Assembly (NCBI GenBank): GCA_003955985.1
Contig: CP033784.1
Coordinates: 1,674,001 to 1,738,000, forward strand
Reading direction: 5' to 3'
From: Corynebacterium jeikeium
Lineage (GTDB): Bacteria > Actinomycetota > Actinomycetes > Mycobacteriales > Mycobacteriaceae
DNA length: 64,000 nucleotides
The notes beneath the pieces are model-generated. The model had not been told where the DNA came from. It saw only the letters and a program-made list of their open reading frames with translations, and did not search any database. Of the stretch, positions 47,175 through 57,768 are shown piece after piece; positions within the stretch are counted from its first letter, which is position 1; every line of letters begins with the position of its first letter. The position numbers were made by a program, and so were the translations under genes.

Positions 47175-47261
47175 CTAGAGGTGTTTTTAACGGCTAAACA
47201 AATGCCGCCTGAACAATTCATGAACCATGAGAAAATCGCACAGCCGTTGGGGAGCCAGCAA

Positions 47262-47306
47262 AGCAAAAACGCAGCCCCTGAACAGCGAATACTGAACAGG
47301 GGCTGC
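47262..47306 (-). terminator. Terminator of ilvE
   Basis: GCAGCCCCTG (47271-47280) pairs with CAGGGGCTGC (47297-47306), followed on the minus strand by GTTTTTGC. It lies 58-100 bp past the ilvE stop. Confidence 0.85.
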
Positions 47307-47363
47307 GAAAGTACTAATTCTAGTAACCACTATTAAATTTTTCTTAGCCGACCTACGCCGAAA

Positions 47364-48479
47364 CTAAGCCTCAACGAGCTTGTAAATCCAACCGTGGGTA
47401 TCCTCAACCTCGCCGTGCTGGATACCGGTCAGCCGCTCGCGCAGCTTCATAGTCCACTCACCGGTCTCGCCGCCGTTGATCTCGAACTCGCCCTCAGCGG
47501 ACTTCACAAAACCGACCGGGGTGATGACTGCAGCAGTACCGCAGGCGAATGCCTCGCTCATAACACCGGAGGTGGCATCATTCTTCCATTCCTCGGTGGA
47601 AATGCGACGCTCCTCGACATTCATGCCCAGATCCTGAGCAGCCTGCAGCAGCGATGCCCGAGTAATGCCCGGCAGCAGCGAACCAGACAGCTCTGGAGTC
47701 ACCAGCCGAACACCAGCGTCAGCATTCTCATCCGGGTAGATGAACGCCAGGTTCATGCCGCCCATCTCCTCGATGTACTTGCGCTCGACAGCGTCCAGCC
47801 ACACAACCTGGTCGCAGCCCTTTTCCTCTGCCTGCTGCTGAGCCGCCAGCGAAGCTGCGTAGTTACCTGCGAACTTCGCAGCACCGGTGCCGCCCGGCGC
47901 GGCACGCACGTACTCGTGGGAGATCCACACGGTCACCGGGTTAATGCCACCGGAGAAGTACGCGCCGGCAGGTGAAGCGATGAGCAGGAAGGTGTAAGAG
48001 TTCGACGGGTGCACGCCCAGGGTGCTCTCGGTGGAGAACATGATTGGACGCAGGTACAGGGATTCTTCGCCACCAGCTGGCGGCACCCATGCTGCATCGG
48101 CTTCAACCAGCAGGCGGATTGCCTCGAGGAAGGTCTCCTCCGGCAGCTGCGGCATTGCAATGCGGTCAGCGGAGCGCTGGAAGCGACGGGCGTTCTGCTC
48201 CGGGCGGAAAGTAACAATGGAACCATCCGGCATGCGATACGCCTTCAGTCCCTCAAAAATCGACTGCCCGTAATGCAGGACCGAAGAAGACGGCTGCATT
48301 TCAATCGAACCGTATGCCTGCAGCTTGGCGCCATGCCAGCCTTTGTCTGCAGTCCAGTCAATTCGGACCATGTGGTCGGTGAAGTGCTTACCGAAACCAG
48401 GGTTGGCCAAAATCTCCTCGCGCTCGGCATCAGAGAGTGGATTCGGGTTACGTTCGATTGCAAATTCCAAAGCAGACAT
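47364..48479 (-). CDS. ilvE: Branched-chain amino acid aminotransferase IlvE
   Basis: Pyridoxal phosphate enzyme for the last step of leucine, isoleucine and valine synthesis. The start ATG 48479 gives the corynebacterial N-terminus ([13 protein letters not shown]) and has AGGATG upstream; an open frame extends to 48674 without support. In the 371-residue product the PLP Lys is Lys202 in [12 protein letters not shown], and [29 protein letters not shown] and [14 protein letters not shown] are the fold-type IV family blocks. It is divergent from pepA, as in C. glutamicum. Confidence 0.96.
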   Translation of the reverse strand: MSALEFAIERNPNPLSDAEREEILANPGFGKHFTDHMVRIDWTADKGWHGAKLQAYGSIEMQPSSSVLHYGQSIFEGLKAYRMPDGSIVTFRPEQNARRFQRSADRIAMPQLPEETFLEAIRLLVEADAAWVPPAGGEESLYLRPIMFSTESTLGVHPSNSYTFLLIASPAGAYFSGGINPVTVWISHEYVRAAPGGTGAAKFAGNYAASLAAQQQAEEKGCDQVVWLDAVERKYIEEMGGMNLAFIYPDENADAGVRLVTPELSGSLLPGITRASLLQAAQDLGMNVEERRISTEEWKNDATSGVMSEAFACGTAAVITPVGFVKSAEGEFEINGGETGEWTMKLRERLTGIQHGEVEDTHGWIYKLVEA

Positions 48480-48701
48480 GTCTTTCATCCTAAACCGTCG
48501 AGGATCGAGTCGTATCAATACTCGCCCCCGAAAGACCGTGTTAGTCAGGGCAATGTCAGCGTCGCGGGCACTAGGCGCGGGTACATTCCAATAGTCGTGG
48601 CGCTGGCTCGTCAGTCCGCTGTCCAGGGGTGAAGGACACGAACCGGCAAATAGGGATACGGTGGTGTACCACATAGTACGACTACAAGGAGATGCAACTA
48701 C

Positions 48702-50240
48702 ATGTCAGTCCCCGCTAACAATGATTCGGCACAGCTCGGTGCCTCTCGCAACGCCGCTGTTTTGTCCAATTACCTGCCGGCTATCGGCACTCGCGTGGTC
48801 ATCGCTGCCGACAACTCTCTGCCCGCGGACGCCGACGCGGTTCTCGTCGCGCTTATCGACGGCGAGGATGGCCTCGAGCTGGTCGCACCCGAGGCCATCG
48901 GTTCGGTTGCAGAGCAGCTGCTCGCCTCCTTTGAGGCAGTCTCCGCCAACGCTAAGGCCGAGTCCGTGACCACCATCCCGGCTCCTGCTGGCCTGGATGT
49001 CGACAGTGTCACGGGCGTTGGCGTGGGTTCTGAGGACCTGGATGCCGAGGACATCCGCCGTGCCTGCGGCGCCGCTGCGCGCCGTATGACCAAGGCCAAG
49101 GTGGTCTTTAACACTCTCGGCGCCATCGATCCGCAGGCTGCAGCCGAGGGCTTTGCGCTGGGCGCTTACGCTTACTCCGGTCAGAAGAGCGACGAAGAAA
49201 GCAACGAGGCCACCCAGAAGGTGGTTGTGTTGGGCGCTGATGACGACGTCGTAAAGCGCGCTTCGGCAATTGTAGATGCCGTTGCCACCGCGCGTGACTT
49301 CGTCAATACAGCATCGTCGCACCTCTACCCCGAGACGTTTGCTGACGCTGCTGCAGCGCTGGGCCGTGACGCGGGGCTCGAGGTCGAGGTGCTTGACGAC
49401 GACGCTCTGCGCGCCGGCGGTTTCGGAGGCCTCAATGCCGTGGGTGGTGGATCCTCGCGCGGGCCGCGCCTGGTGCGCCTGATCTGGAAGGGCGATGAGT
49501 CGGCAGAGAATTCGCTGGGCCTGGTCGGTAAGGGCATCACCTTTGATACTGGCGGTATTTCGCTGAAGCCGGGTGCCAGCATGGAGAACATGATCTCCGA
49601 TATGGGCGGCGCTGCGGCTGTTATTGCCACAGTCGTCCTGGCTGCTCGCCTAGGCGTATCCACCCCAGTGACCGCAACCGTTCCAATGGCGGAGAACATG
49701 CCGGGCGGTAAGGCGTACCGTCCGGGCGATGTCATCACACAGTACGGCGGTAAGACCATTGAGATTCTGAATACCGACGCTGAGGGCCGCCTCGTACTCG
49801 CAGACGCCATTGTCCGCGCCTGCGAAGACAAGCCGACTCACCTGATTGACACCGCTACCCTGACCGGTGCGCAGCTGGTCGCTCTTGGCGAGCGCACCCC
49901 GGGCGTCCTGGGTAACGACGAGTTCCGTGACCGTGTTGCAGAGCTGTCTCAGAGCATTGGTGAAAATGGTTGGGCAATGCCGATTCCAGTTGAGCTAGCA
50001 GAGGCCCTGAAGTCGCCGGTGGCTGACCTGCGGAATGTCACGAACTCTCGCTTTGGCGGTATGAGTGTTGCAGCTGCATACCTGCGCGAATTCGTTGGCG
50101 AGGATGTTGAATGGGTTCACATCGACGTTGCCGGTCCGGCCTTCAACACCACCGGGGAGTATGGTTATACCCCGAAGCGGGGCACTGGTGTTCCGGTTCG
50201 GACGATGTTCTCTGTGATTGAGGATTTGGCAACGAAGTAG
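48702..50240 (+). CDS. pepA: Leucyl aminopeptidase (M17 family)
   Basis: Cytosolic two-metal aminopeptidase that trims N-terminal residues from peptides. The 512-residue protein has the catalytic blocks [16 protein letters not shown] (near residue 276) and the family signature NTDAEGRL at 357-364. The N-terminal domain (to about 170) is more variable. The ATG at 48702 is preceded by AAGGAGA. C. glutamicum has the same gene here, called pepB or pepA. One CGTCGTAAAGC copy lies in the region for residues 182-186 (DDVVKR). Confidence 0.96.
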   Translation: MSVPANNDSAQLGASRNAAVLSNYLPAIGTRVVIAADNSLPADADAVLVALIDGEDGLELVAPEAIGSVAEQLLASFEAVSANAKAESVTTIPAPAGLDVDSVTGVGVGSEDLDAEDIRRACGAAARRMTKAKVVFNTLGAIDPQAAAEGFALGAYAYSGQKSDEESNEATQKVVVLGADDDVVKRASAIVDAVATARDFVNTASSHLYPETFADAAAALGRDAGLEVEVLDDDALRAGGFGGLNAVGGGSSRGPRLVRLIWKGDESAENSLGLVGKGITFDTGGISLKPGASMENMISDMGGAAAVIATVVLAARLGVSTPVTATVPMAENMPGGKAYRPGDVITQYGGKTIEILNTDAEGRLVLADAIVRACEDKPTHLIDTATLTGAQLVALGERTPGVLGNDEFRDRVAELSQSIGENGWAMPIPVELAEALKSPVADLRNVTNSRFGGMSVAAAYLREFVGEDVEWVHIDVAGPAFNTTGEYGYTPKRGTGVPVRTMFSVIEDLATK

Positions 50241-50413
50241 CCGGTCATCCGACTGCGCCCCGCCCGGCTGGAATCCTGGCTGGAATGAGCTATTCCACGC
50301 ACCAGTCGAAAGCGGGCGCAGCCCACGGGGCAAGCAGAGTTTTCAACCTGTAAGCTAATTTGTAATAACCGTCTTAAAACGAGATTTCTTAACTTTTCGA
50401 GGAGTGCACAAAC

Positions 50414-52444
50414 ATGGCGACCTCTATTGAGATGCCGGAGCTCGGTGAATCAGTTACCGAAGGCACCATTACCACCTGGCTGAAGAAGGTCGGCGACACC
50501 GTCGAGGTCGACGAACCGTTGCTCGAGGTTTCCACCGACAAGGTCGACACCGAAATTCCATCTCCGGTCGCCGGTGTTCTCACCGAGATTCTCTTTGAAG
50601 AAGACGACACCGTCGATGTTGGCGAGGTCATCGCAAAGGTCGGCGAGCCGGGCGAAGAGCCGGAAGGCGCTGACGATTCCGCTGAGGAGACCGAGGAAGA
50701 GGCTCCGAAGGAAGACGCTGAAGAGCCAAAGAAGGAAGCACCGAAGGCTGCCTCCGGTTCCGCTACTGACGTTGAGATGCCGGAGCTCGGCGAATCCGTC
50801 ACCGAAGGCACGATTACCACTTGGCTGAAGAAGGTCGGCGACACCGTCGAGGTCGACGAACCGTTGCTCGAGGTTTCCACCGACAAGGTCGACACCGAAA
50901 TTCCTTCCCCAGTCGCAGGCACCCTGCTCGAGGTCCTCTACGACGAAGACGACACCGTTGACGTCGGCGAAGTCATCGCTCGCGTTGGCGATGCAGACGC
51001 TGCTCCGGCCGCCAAGGAAGAGGCCGAGGAGGCATCTGCCGCAGTCGAGAAGGACGAGGAGCCAGTAAAGGCTAACGAGGAGACTGAGGAAGACTCCACT
51101 GACGTTGACGCTGGCGACGCTACTGACGTTGAGATGCCGGAGCTCGGCGAATCCGTCACCGAAGGCACCATCACCACCTGGCTGAAGAAGGTCGGCGACA
51201 CCGTCGAGGTCGACGAGCCACTGCTCGAGGTTTCCACCGACAAGGTCGACACCGAAATTCCTTCCCCAGTCGCAGGCACCCTGCTCGAGGTCCTCTACGA
51301 CGAAGACGACACCGTTGACGTCGGCGAGGTCATCGCTCGCGTTGGCAGTGGCCAGCCAAAGAAGGCTGCACCGAAGAAGGAAGCTCCAAAGGCTGAATCC
51401 AAGCCGGAGCCAAAGAAGGAAGAGCCAAAGGCAGAGTCCAAGCCGGAGCCAAAGAAGGAAGAGCCGAAGAAGGAGACTCCGAAGGCTGAGGCTCCGAAGG
51501 CTGAATCCAAGCCTTCCGCTAACAAGGACGTTCCTTACGTCACCCCGCTGGTCCGCAAGCTGGCTGACAAGCACGGCGTTGACCTGACTAAGGTCGAGGG
51601 CTCTGGAATCGGCGGCCGCATTCGTAAGCAGGATGTTCTGCGCGCTGCCGAGGGCGGCCAGGAGACTACTGCTGAGTCCGGCTCCAACTGGTCCACCAAG
51701 GGCGTTCGCCCTGAGCTCGCTGAGCTGCGCGGCACCACCCAGCGTGTCAACCGCATCCGCGAGATCACCGCTGCCAAGACCCTCGAGTCTCTGCAGACTT
51801 CCGCACAGCTGACCCAGGTCCACGAGGCCGATATGACTGCCATCTGGGATTTGCGCGCTACTAAGAAGGCTGAGTTCGAGAAGAAGCACGGCGCAAAGCT
51901 GACCTTCCTGCCATTCTTTGCAAAGGCAATCGTTGAGGCTCTGGTCAGCCACCCGAACGTCAACGCTTCCTGGAACGAAGAGACCAAGGAGATTACCTAC
52001 CACGAGCAGGTCAACCTGGGTATCGCTGTCGATACCGAGCGTGGTTTGCTCTCCCCGGTCATCCACAACGCTCAGGATATGTCCCTGCCGGAGCTGGCTG
52101 CTGCTATTGCGGACATCGCAGACCGCGCTCGCAACAACAAGCTGACCCCGAACGACCTGTCCGGCGGCACCTTCACCATTACCAACATCGGCTCCGAGGG
52201 CGCTCTGACCGACACTCCGATTCTGGTTCCGCCGCAGGCCGCAATGGTCGGCACCGGCGCGATTAAGAAGCGCGCAGTAGTCGTCACCGAGAATGAGGCA
52301 GATGCCATTGGTATTCGCGCCATGGTCTTCCTGCCAATTACCTACGATCACCGCCTGATCGACGGCGCTGATGCAGGTCGCTTCATGACGACCGTTGTTG
52401 ACCGCCTCGAGGTTGCTAACTTCGAATCGGATCTGCAGCTCTAA
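50414..52444 (+). CDS. sucB: Dihydrolipoamide acyltransferase (E2) with three lipoyl domains
   Basis: Core E2 of the 2-oxo acid dehydrogenase assembly. Three lipoyl domains lie at the N-terminus with the lipoylated lysine in DKVDTE at Lys43, Lys158 and Lys277; Glu/Ala/Lys linkers separate them. A peripheral subunit-binding domain ([17 protein letters not shown]) and the catalytic acyltransferase domain with [13 protein letters not shown] near the C-terminus follow. At 676 residues it matches the E2 (AceF/SucB) of C. glutamicum, which serves a shared pyruvate/oxoglutarate complex. The three lipoyl coding segments are almost identical as DNA. GAGGAG precedes the ATG. Confidence 0.95.
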   Translation: MATSIEMPELGESVTEGTITTWLKKVGDTVEVDEPLLEVSTDKVDTEIPSPVAGVLTEILFEEDDTVDVGEVIAKVGEPGEEPEGADDSAEETEEEAPKEDAEEPKKEAPKAASGSATDVEMPELGESVTEGTITTWLKKVGDTVEVDEPLLEVSTDKVDTEIPSPVAGTLLEVLYDEDDTVDVGEVIARVGDADAAPAAKEEAEEASAAVEKDEEPVKANEETEEDSTDVDAGDATDVEMPELGESVTEGTITTWLKKVGDTVEVDEPLLEVSTDKVDTEIPSPVAGTLLEVLYDEDDTVDVGEVIARVGSGQPKKAAPKKEAPKAESKPEPKKEEPKAESKPEPKKEEPKKETPKAEAPKAESKPSANKDVPYVTPLVRKLADKHGVDLTKVEGSGIGGRIRKQDVLRAAEGGQETTAESGSNWSTKGVRPELAELRGTTQRVNRIREITAAKTLESLQTSAQLTQVHEADMTAIWDLRATKKAEFEKKHGAKLTFLPFFAKAIVEALVSHPNVNASWNEETKEITYHEQVNLGIAVDTERGLLSPVIHNAQDMSLPELAAAIADIADRARNNKLTPNDLSGGTFTITNIGSEGALTDTPILVPPQAAMVGTGAIKKRAVVVTENEADAIGIRAMVFLPITYDHRLIDGADAGRFMTTVVDRLEVANFESDLQL

Positions 52445-52523
52445 GCAGCTTGCTCCCCTCCTGGGGTAGTAGCGCCGCGGGAATCTAGCTGGCTTGCTAG
52501 CAGGAGGTTCTGCCTCTTCCCTG

Positions 52524-52566
52524 CCCGCGTTAGTCGCACTTTGCGGCTGACGCGGGTATTTCTTTT
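52524..52566 (+). terminator. Terminator of sucB
   Basis: CCCGCGT-TAGTCGC (52524-52537) pairs with GCGGCTG-ACGCGGG (52543-52556) with one to two wobbles, then TATTTCTTTT. Confidence 0.82.
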
Positions 52567-52834
52567 GCCGCATTCGTCCCGCAGTTGAACCTAATCAGCG
52601 ATTCCTTCAAATGCGCAGGCCCCCTATTCTTGGCTAGTGCTCAGATTTCACGTAGCCACACATAGCTAGCAAAGGCTCCATCGGCACAAAGAATTAACGT
52701 GCTGTTATTGCGCCGTTAAGCCATTAGCAGACAGCGGGAGGGTCGAACCGAAAGCAAAGCTGCAAGTAGCAAATGCGCATACTTTTTGTCCTGCCGAAAT
52801 GCGAGAACACCACACACCCCCGCACACAGTTCCG

Positions 52835-52874
52835 GCTATCGCTTTCAGCTACACCGACGAGAGCTGAAGATAGC
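52835..52874 (+). other. Bulged hairpin in the pitA leader region
   Basis: GCTATC (52835-52840) pairs with GATAGC (52869-52874) and TTCAGCT (52844-52850) with AGCTGAA (52862-52868), leaving a 3-base bulge and an 11-base loop. It lies 140 bp before pitA with no T-tract. Confidence 0.45.
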
Positions 52875-53013
52875 GATAATTAAATTCATTATTTGTTAAC
52901 CTCGCCGTCACCTAGTTAGCAATTAGCCTTTACCAATCTAAGAAATCATTAGACAGCAGGCTTCTTTGGCGTGCCTATTTTTGCTCTCTGTACGTAACTT
53001 AGAAAGGTGGAGC

Positions 53014-54639
53014 ATGTCCTCGGCTCCAGCGAATACTAGTTCGTCGACCGGGACCACATCATCTGAGCAATCGAGCTCCTCAGATAAGTGGTGGCACCTC
53101 TTCTTCGGCGGGCTTCTCGCAATCAACATCGTAATTTTTGTCTTCTGGGCTTATGACTTTGTGGGCCCGCAGGCAAATACGGCAATCCTTCTGATTACCA
53201 TCGCGTTCGCCGTCTTCATGGCGTTCAACATCGGCGGTAACGACGTTGCTAACTCCTTCGGTACTTCAGTCGGTGCCGGCACCCTGAGCATGAAGCAGGC
53301 GCTTGTTGTCGCTTCAGTCTTTGAGGTTTCGGGCGCCGTCCTCGCTGGTGGCGAGGTTACTGACACCGTCCGTTCCGGCATTGTGGACCTGAACGCAATC
53401 CACGGTTTGGACCCGATGGAGTTCGCCTTCATCATGATGTCCGCGCTTCTCGGCGCGGCAGTGTGGCTCCTCGTTGCCACCCGCATGGGTTGGCCAGTCT
53501 CCACTACCCACTCCATCGTCGGCGGTATCGTCGGTGCCGCACTGACGGTCGGTTTCATCACCGGCAAGGGTGGCTGGAGCATGGTCCAGTGGGATCAGAT
53601 TGGTCAGATCGCCGTTTCCTGGGTCCTCTCTCCGCTCCTCGGCGGTTTGGTCGCGTTCCTCCTGTTCGGCGGCATTAAGAACTCGATTCTCGTCTACAAC
53701 GACAAGGCTTCCAAGCAGCTGCAGGCCATCCACCAGGAAAAGGCGGACCTCAAGGCGCAGCACCGCGACGACTTCGAAAAGCTCCCTGAGCACGATCAGA
53801 TCTCGTACACCAACGCGATGCTTCGCGACGCTACGACGATGCGTGACAACGACTGGACTCCGGATGACCTGGAGTCTGAGTACTTCCGCAAGCTCGTCCA
53901 CATCGAATCCAAGGTTGATGATGTCCGCGCTCACCGTGCGCTGGAAGCTTGGGTTCCGGGTCTAGCAGCCCTGGGCTCTATTGTCATCTCCGCGATGATG
54001 CTGTTCAAGGGTCTGAAGAACCTTCACCTAGGGCTTTCCAGCCTGGACAACTTCCTGATTATGGGCATGATCGCCACCGCAGTGTGGCTTGCCGTTTACA
54101 TCTTCGCGCGTACTTTGAAGCGTCAGGATTTGGATCGTTCCACCTTCCTGCTGTTCAGCTGGATGCAGGTCTTCACCGCTGCTGCGTTCGCTTTCTCCCA
54201 CGGCTCGAACGACATCGCTAACGCGCTTGGCCCGTTCGTGGCAATTCTGGATGTTCTCCGTACCAACGAGATCTCTTCCGAGTCCGGCGTCCCGCTGGCA
54301 GTCATGACCACCATGGGTGTCGCTCTCATCTCCGGTCTGTGGTTTATCGGCCGCTTCGTTATCAAGACCGTCGGATCCGGCCTGACTGAGATTCACCCAG
54401 CATCGGGTTTTGCCGCAGAGCTTTCCGCTGCTGTGGTCGTTATGATTGCTTCCCTGCTGGGTCTGCCGGTTTCCTCCACCCACATTCTGATTGGTGCCGT
54501 TCTCGGTGTCGGTATCGTTAACCGTGCCGCTAACTGGAACCTGATGAAGCCGATTGGTTTGGCCTGGGTTATTACCCTTCCGGCCGCTGCAGGTATCTCG
54601 GCAATCACCGTTTCCATCCTCCGCGTCGTCTTCGGCTAA
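53014..54639 (+). CDS. pitA: PiT family inorganic phosphate transporter
   Basis: Low-affinity phosphate (metal phosphate) symporter in the membrane. ATG 53014 follows AAGGTGGAG; the frame is open further upstream without support. The 541 residues show the two inverted PiT repeats with signatures [19 protein letters not shown] and [14 protein letters not shown], about ten to twelve membrane helices, and a charged cytoplasmic loop in the middle (about 235-315). It stands between sucB and lipB, where I recall no such gene in C. glutamicum, so it may be an insertion relative to that order. Confidence 0.93.
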   Translation: MSSAPANTSSSTGTTSSEQSSSSDKWWHLFFGGLLAINIVIFVFWAYDFVGPQANTAILLITIAFAVFMAFNIGGNDVANSFGTSVGAGTLSMKQALVVASVFEVSGAVLAGGEVTDTVRSGIVDLNAIHGLDPMEFAFIMMSALLGAAVWLLVATRMGWPVSTTHSIVGGIVGAALTVGFITGKGGWSMVQWDQIGQIAVSWVLSPLLGGLVAFLLFGGIKNSILVYNDKASKQLQAIHQEKADLKAQHRDDFEKLPEHDQISYTNAMLRDATTMRDNDWTPDDLESEYFRKLVHIESKVDDVRAHRALEAWVPGLAALGSIVISAMMLFKGLKNLHLGLSSLDNFLIMGMIATAVWLAVYIFARTLKRQDLDRSTFLLFSWMQVFTAAAFAFSHGSNDIANALGPFVAILDVLRTNEISSESGVPLAVMTTMGVALISGLWFIGRFVIKTVGSGLTEIHPASGFAAELSAAVVVMIASLLGLPVSSTHILIGAVLGVGIVNRAANWNLMKPIGLAWVITLPAAAGISAITVSILRVVFG

Positions 54640-54662
54640 GCCCACAAAAGCACGCCACTTTT

Positions 54663-54704
54663 ACCCCGGCGGTCACTTTCTAGTGACCACCGGGGTATTT
54701 TTAC
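54663..54704 (+). terminator. Terminator of pitA
   Basis: ACCCCGGCGGTCAC (54663-54676) pairs with GTGACCACCGGGGT (54683-54696) with one mismatch, followed by ATTTTTA. Confidence 0.9.
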
Positions 54705-54707
54705 GTC

Positions 54708-54744
54708 TGGCGCTATCCAAGTAAGTTTGGCGCTATCCAAGTAA
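54708..54744 (+). repeat. Two tandem 20 bp units upstream of lipB
   Basis: TGGCGCTATCCAAGTAA occurs at 54708-54724 and 54728-54744, a 17 bp exact direct repeat with a 20 bp period (about two helical turns), ending 47 bp before the lipB start. A double regulator site or a small local duplication. Confidence 0.7.
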
Positions 54745-54791
54745 CAAGTAATCTGAGGCCTACAGAATTTCGGCGTATCCTATAGGCCACC

Positions 54792-55595
54792 ATGACTGCC
54801 CCAAGAAAACCTTTTACTCGCGCAGATAAATCCATTCGGGAATCAAGCTCCGACATCGAGATTCAACATCTCGGCCTTGTCGACTACGAAGAGACCTGGC
54901 ACCTACAGGCAGACCTTGCTGCCAAGCGTGCGAAAGACCTAATTCCAGATCAGGTTCTCGTGCTTGAGCACCCGAGTCTTTACACAGCAGGAAAGCGCAC
55001 CCAGCCGGAGGACCGTCCTACCAATGGGTTGCCGGTCGTCGATGTCGACCGCGGTGGCCGCATCACCTGGCACGGCCCGGGCCAGCTTGTGATGTATCCC
55101 ATCATCAAGCTCGCTCAGCCGGTCGATGTGGTGGACTACGTCCGCAGACTGGAAGAAGCCCTCATTCAAACCGTTCGCCGAGCCGGCATCGCGGCTGCTG
55201 GCCGCATCGATGGCCGCTCGGGGGTATGGGTTCCCGCATCAAACGGACTGAGCGACCGAAAGATTGCGGCACTGGGAATCCGCGTGACCCATGGTGTAAC
55301 CATGCACGGACTCAGTCTGAACTGCGACAACTCTATGGAGTTCTACAACTACATCATCCCGTGTGGCATCTCCGATGCTGGAGTGACCGCCCTATCCCGG
55401 GAGCTTGACCGAAATGTTAGCGTGTCAGAGATGACAGAGCCGCTTCTGGCAGATTTGCAAGATGCTTTGGAAGGCCGTTTGACCGTTGCCGACCATTCCT
55501 TCGGCTCCGCGCCCGACCCCACGAAGGACCTGCCACACCGGGTGAAGCACAACTCCACCACCGGCATATTCGAGTACTCATCAACAAAAGAGTAG
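54792..55595 (+). CDS. lipB: Octanoyltransferase LipB
   Basis: Transfers octanoate from acyl carrier protein to the lipoyl domains of E2 and related proteins. The family signature [12 protein letters not shown] ends at residue 98 and IPCGI carries the catalytic Cys near 198; [17 protein letters not shown] is the third block. A polar N-terminal extension of about 20 residues and a C-terminal tail of about 40 make it longer (267 residues) than the enterobacterial enzyme. It is nine bases before lipA, so both steps of lipoate synthesis are coupled. Confidence 0.96.
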   Translation: MTAPRKPFTRADKSIRESSSDIEIQHLGLVDYEETWHLQADLAAKRAKDLIPDQVLVLEHPSLYTAGKRTQPEDRPTNGLPVVDVDRGGRITWHGPGQLVMYPIIKLAQPVDVVDYVRRLEEALIQTVRRAGIAAAGRIDGRSGVWVPASNGLSDRKIAALGIRVTHGVTMHGLSLNCDNSMEFYNYIIPCGISDAGVTALSRELDRNVSVSEMTEPLLADLQDALEGRLTVADHSFGSAPDPTKDLPHRVKHNSTTGIFEYSSTKE

Positions 55596-55604
55596 GATGA
55601 AACT

Positions 55605-56663
55605 GTGACTGTTAAGCCAGAAGGACGTAAGTTACTGCGCGTCGAGGCACGAAATGCCGAGACCCCTATCGAGAACAAGCCCCGGTGGATTCGCAACCAG
55701 GTTCGTCCGGGCCCCAGCTACAAGGACATGAAAAACCGTGTCTCGGGTGCCTCTTTGCACACGGTCTGTCAGGAGGCTGGCTGCCCGAACATTCACGAAT
55801 GTTGGGAAGACCGCGAGGCCACCTTCCTCATCGGCGGCGATAAGTGCACCCGCCGCTGCGACTTCTGCCAGATTAACTCAGCCAAGCCCGACCCATTGGA
55901 TAAGGATGAGCCGCGTCGTGTTGCGGAATCCGTCCGCGAGATGGGTCTTCGTTACGCCACTATCACCGGTGTCGCCCGCGACGATCTGCCCGACGGTGCA
56001 TCCTGGCTCTACGCTGAGACCTGCCGCCAGATCCACGAACTCAACCCGAATACCGGAGTCGAGCTCCTTGTCGATGACTTCCGTGGCGACGAATCTGCAG
56101 CACAGCAGGTATTCGACGCCAAGCCCGAGGTTTTCGCCCACAACTTGGAAACGGTGCCGCGCATCTTCAAGCGCATCCGCCCCGCATTCCGCTACGAGCG
56201 TTCCTTGGAACTCATCACTCGCGCTCGCGAAGCTGGGCTAGTTACCAAGTCCAACCTCATCCTGGGCATGGGCGAATCCTACGACGAGATCATCTCCGCT
56301 ATGCAGGATTTGCACGATGCCGGCTGCGATATTCTGACGATCACTCAGTACCTCCGCCCCACTCCACTGCACCATCCAATTGAACGTTGGGTTAAGCCGG
56401 AGGAGTTCGTCAAACTCTCCAAGACCGCTGAAGAGATGGGCTTTGCCGGCGTCATGTCCGGCCCGCTGGTCCGCTCTTCCTACCGCGCTGGACGGCTCTA
56501 CGCCCGTGCACTGGCGCACCGCGGTCAGGAACTGCCTGCGCATCTGTCCGCGCTTGCCGACGACAACGACAACAACCTCGCGCTTCAGGAAGCCTCGACT
56601 CTGCTCGACCGCTATGGCGCATCGGAGGATACGCCAGTCACTTCGACTATTCCGGCTTCCTAG
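55605..56663 (+). CDS. lipA: Lipoyl synthase LipA
   Basis: Radical SAM enzyme that inserts two sulfurs into protein-bound octanoate. The auxiliary cluster cysteines are Cys55, Cys60 and Cys66 (CxxxxCxxxxxC) and the radical SAM cluster is CTRRCDFC (Cys81, Cys85, Cys88). The start is GTG 55605. The 352-residue length includes an actinobacterial C-terminal extension. Its substrates include the SucB lipoyl domains encoded about 3 kb upstream. Confidence 0.97.
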   Translation: MTVKPEGRKLLRVEARNAETPIENKPRWIRNQVRPGPSYKDMKNRVSGASLHTVCQEAGCPNIHECWEDREATFLIGGDKCTRRCDFCQINSAKPDPLDKDEPRRVAESVREMGLRYATITGVARDDLPDGASWLYAETCRQIHELNPNTGVELLVDDFRGDESAAQQVFDAKPEVFAHNLETVPRIFKRIRPAFRYERSLELITRAREAGLVTKSNLILGMGESYDEIISAMQDLHDAGCDILTITQYLRPTPLHHPIERWVKPEEFVKLSKTAEEMGFAGVMSGPLVRSSYRAGRLYARALAHRGQELPAHLSALADDNDNNLALQEASTLLDRYGASEDTPVTSTIPAS

Positions 56664-56756
56664 AGGCCGACGGCCGCAGCGCCGTCGTAAAGCGAAACGG
56701 CGCTACGGCGCGGTCTATTGCCTAAAACTACATCGCATGCCCTAAAGTTGGTGATT

Positions 56757-57536
56757 ATGGCGACCAATGATGCGAAAGAAATGAAGAAGGCGAACCGCGC
56801 CGCCAAGCGCGCTCAGCGTAAGCAGACTCGTAGCCAGATGTGGCAGGCGTTTAAGCTGCAGCGCTCGCGGGACAACAAGCTCGTGCCTTACATGGCGCTG
56901 GGCTTCTTCGGTCCAATTATCCTGCTGTTACTGCTTGGTCTGCTCATTGGTGGAGTCTGGCCCTGGGTTCTGACGATTATTGGTATCTCGATCGGCTTTA
57001 TGGTCGCGATGTACATCTTCTCTAAGCGTCTTGAGGCGTCCTTCTACACAGAGGCGGAAGGCCAGGCCGGCGCTGCGGCGTGGACGCTGGACAATATGCG
57101 TCAGGGCGTTGGCTATGTCTGGCACGTCAAGACCGGTGTTGTCGCTAATCAGCACATGGATGCTGTTCACCGTGTTATTGGTAACGCCGGTGTTGTGCTG
57201 GTCGGTGAAGGTGATCCGAACCGCGTCAAGCAGATGATTGCTCGTGAGAAGAAGTCGCTGGCACGCATTGCGGGCGAAGCGCCGATTTACGACATGATTG
57301 CTGGTAGCGACGAGGGCCAGGTCCCGCCGAAGAAGCTGCAGCGCGAACTCATGCGTTTGCCGCGCAACCTGAATAAGGATCAGGCCAACGCTCTGAATGA
57401 GCGCATCCAGTCGATGGACCGTATTCGCGATGCGCGCGCGAACATGCCCAAGGGTCCAATGCCGAAGGGCGCTAACCCACAGGCCGGCATGAACCGTCGT
57501 GCGCGCCGTGCCGCCAATCGCGGCAAGAAGCACTAG
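56757..57536 (+). CDS. DUF4191 family membrane protein
   Basis: Membrane protein of unknown function, conserved after lipA in corynebacteria and mycobacteria. ATG 56757 gives 259 residues; GTG 56751 is a close alternative. A Lys/Arg-rich N-terminus precedes two membrane helices at about 45-66 and 68-88; a cytoplasmic domain with GQAGAAAWTLDNMRQGVGYVW and VGEGDPNRVKQMIAREKKS follows, and the C-terminus is Met/Pro/Arg-rich. The N- and C-terminal basic tails suggest contact with nucleic acid or lipid head groups, but no function is assigned. Confidence 0.9.
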   Translation: MATNDAKEMKKANRAAKRAQRKQTRSQMWQAFKLQRSRDNKLVPYMALGFFGPIILLLLLGLLIGGVWPWVLTIIGISIGFMVAMYIFSKRLEASFYTEAEGQAGAAAWTLDNMRQGVGYVWHVKTGVVANQHMDAVHRVIGNAGVVLVGEGDPNRVKQMIAREKKSLARIAGEAPIYDMIAGSDEGQVPPKKLQRELMRLPRNLNKDQANALNERIQSMDRIRDARANMPKGPMPKGANPQAGMNRRARRAANRGKKH

Positions 57537-57607
57537 AGGTTTTAGCTAGGTTTCACCAGGGTCGGTTGCTCGGGCAACCCGCCGAGGGGCAATCTAGGTT
57601 GAAGCAG

Positions 57608-57638
57608 AAAAAAGGGGCTTTCGGGCCCCCTTTTTTTT
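57608..57638 (+). terminator. Terminator of the lipB-lipA-DUF4191 unit
   Basis: AAAAAAGGGGC and GCCCCCTTTTTT around the loop TTTCGG form a GC stem flanked by A and T runs, ending in eight Ts. Confidence 0.88.
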
Positions 57639-57768
57639 GTGCTTTAAAGCTTTAAAACGATGCCTAAAGCCATGTCTTCACACACAGTTATTGATGTCTT
57701 GTTGAAGTGATTGCTCTCACTTATCACGCTGTCAGCAAAGGTCGTATCCTTGCTGGAAACAATGCTTA

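Larger units (their letters stand above)
52445..53013. other. Intergenic region sucB/pitA
   Basis: About 570 bp without a credible gene. It contains the sucB terminator (52524-52566) and, nearer pitA, a bulged hairpin at 52835-52874, followed by A+T-rich DNA likely to hold the pitA promoter. No PhoR-type box was recognised with confidence. Confidence 0.55.

Noticed and set aside
50450..52573. Long minus-strand frame (707 codons) opposite sucB
   Set aside because: Antisense of the repeated lipoyl domains; it contains the same repeats in mirror form and no recognisable domain.
52861..52960. Phosphate regulator (PhoR) box before pitA
   Set aside because: No convincing pair of direct half sites was seen; the region is simply A+T-rich.
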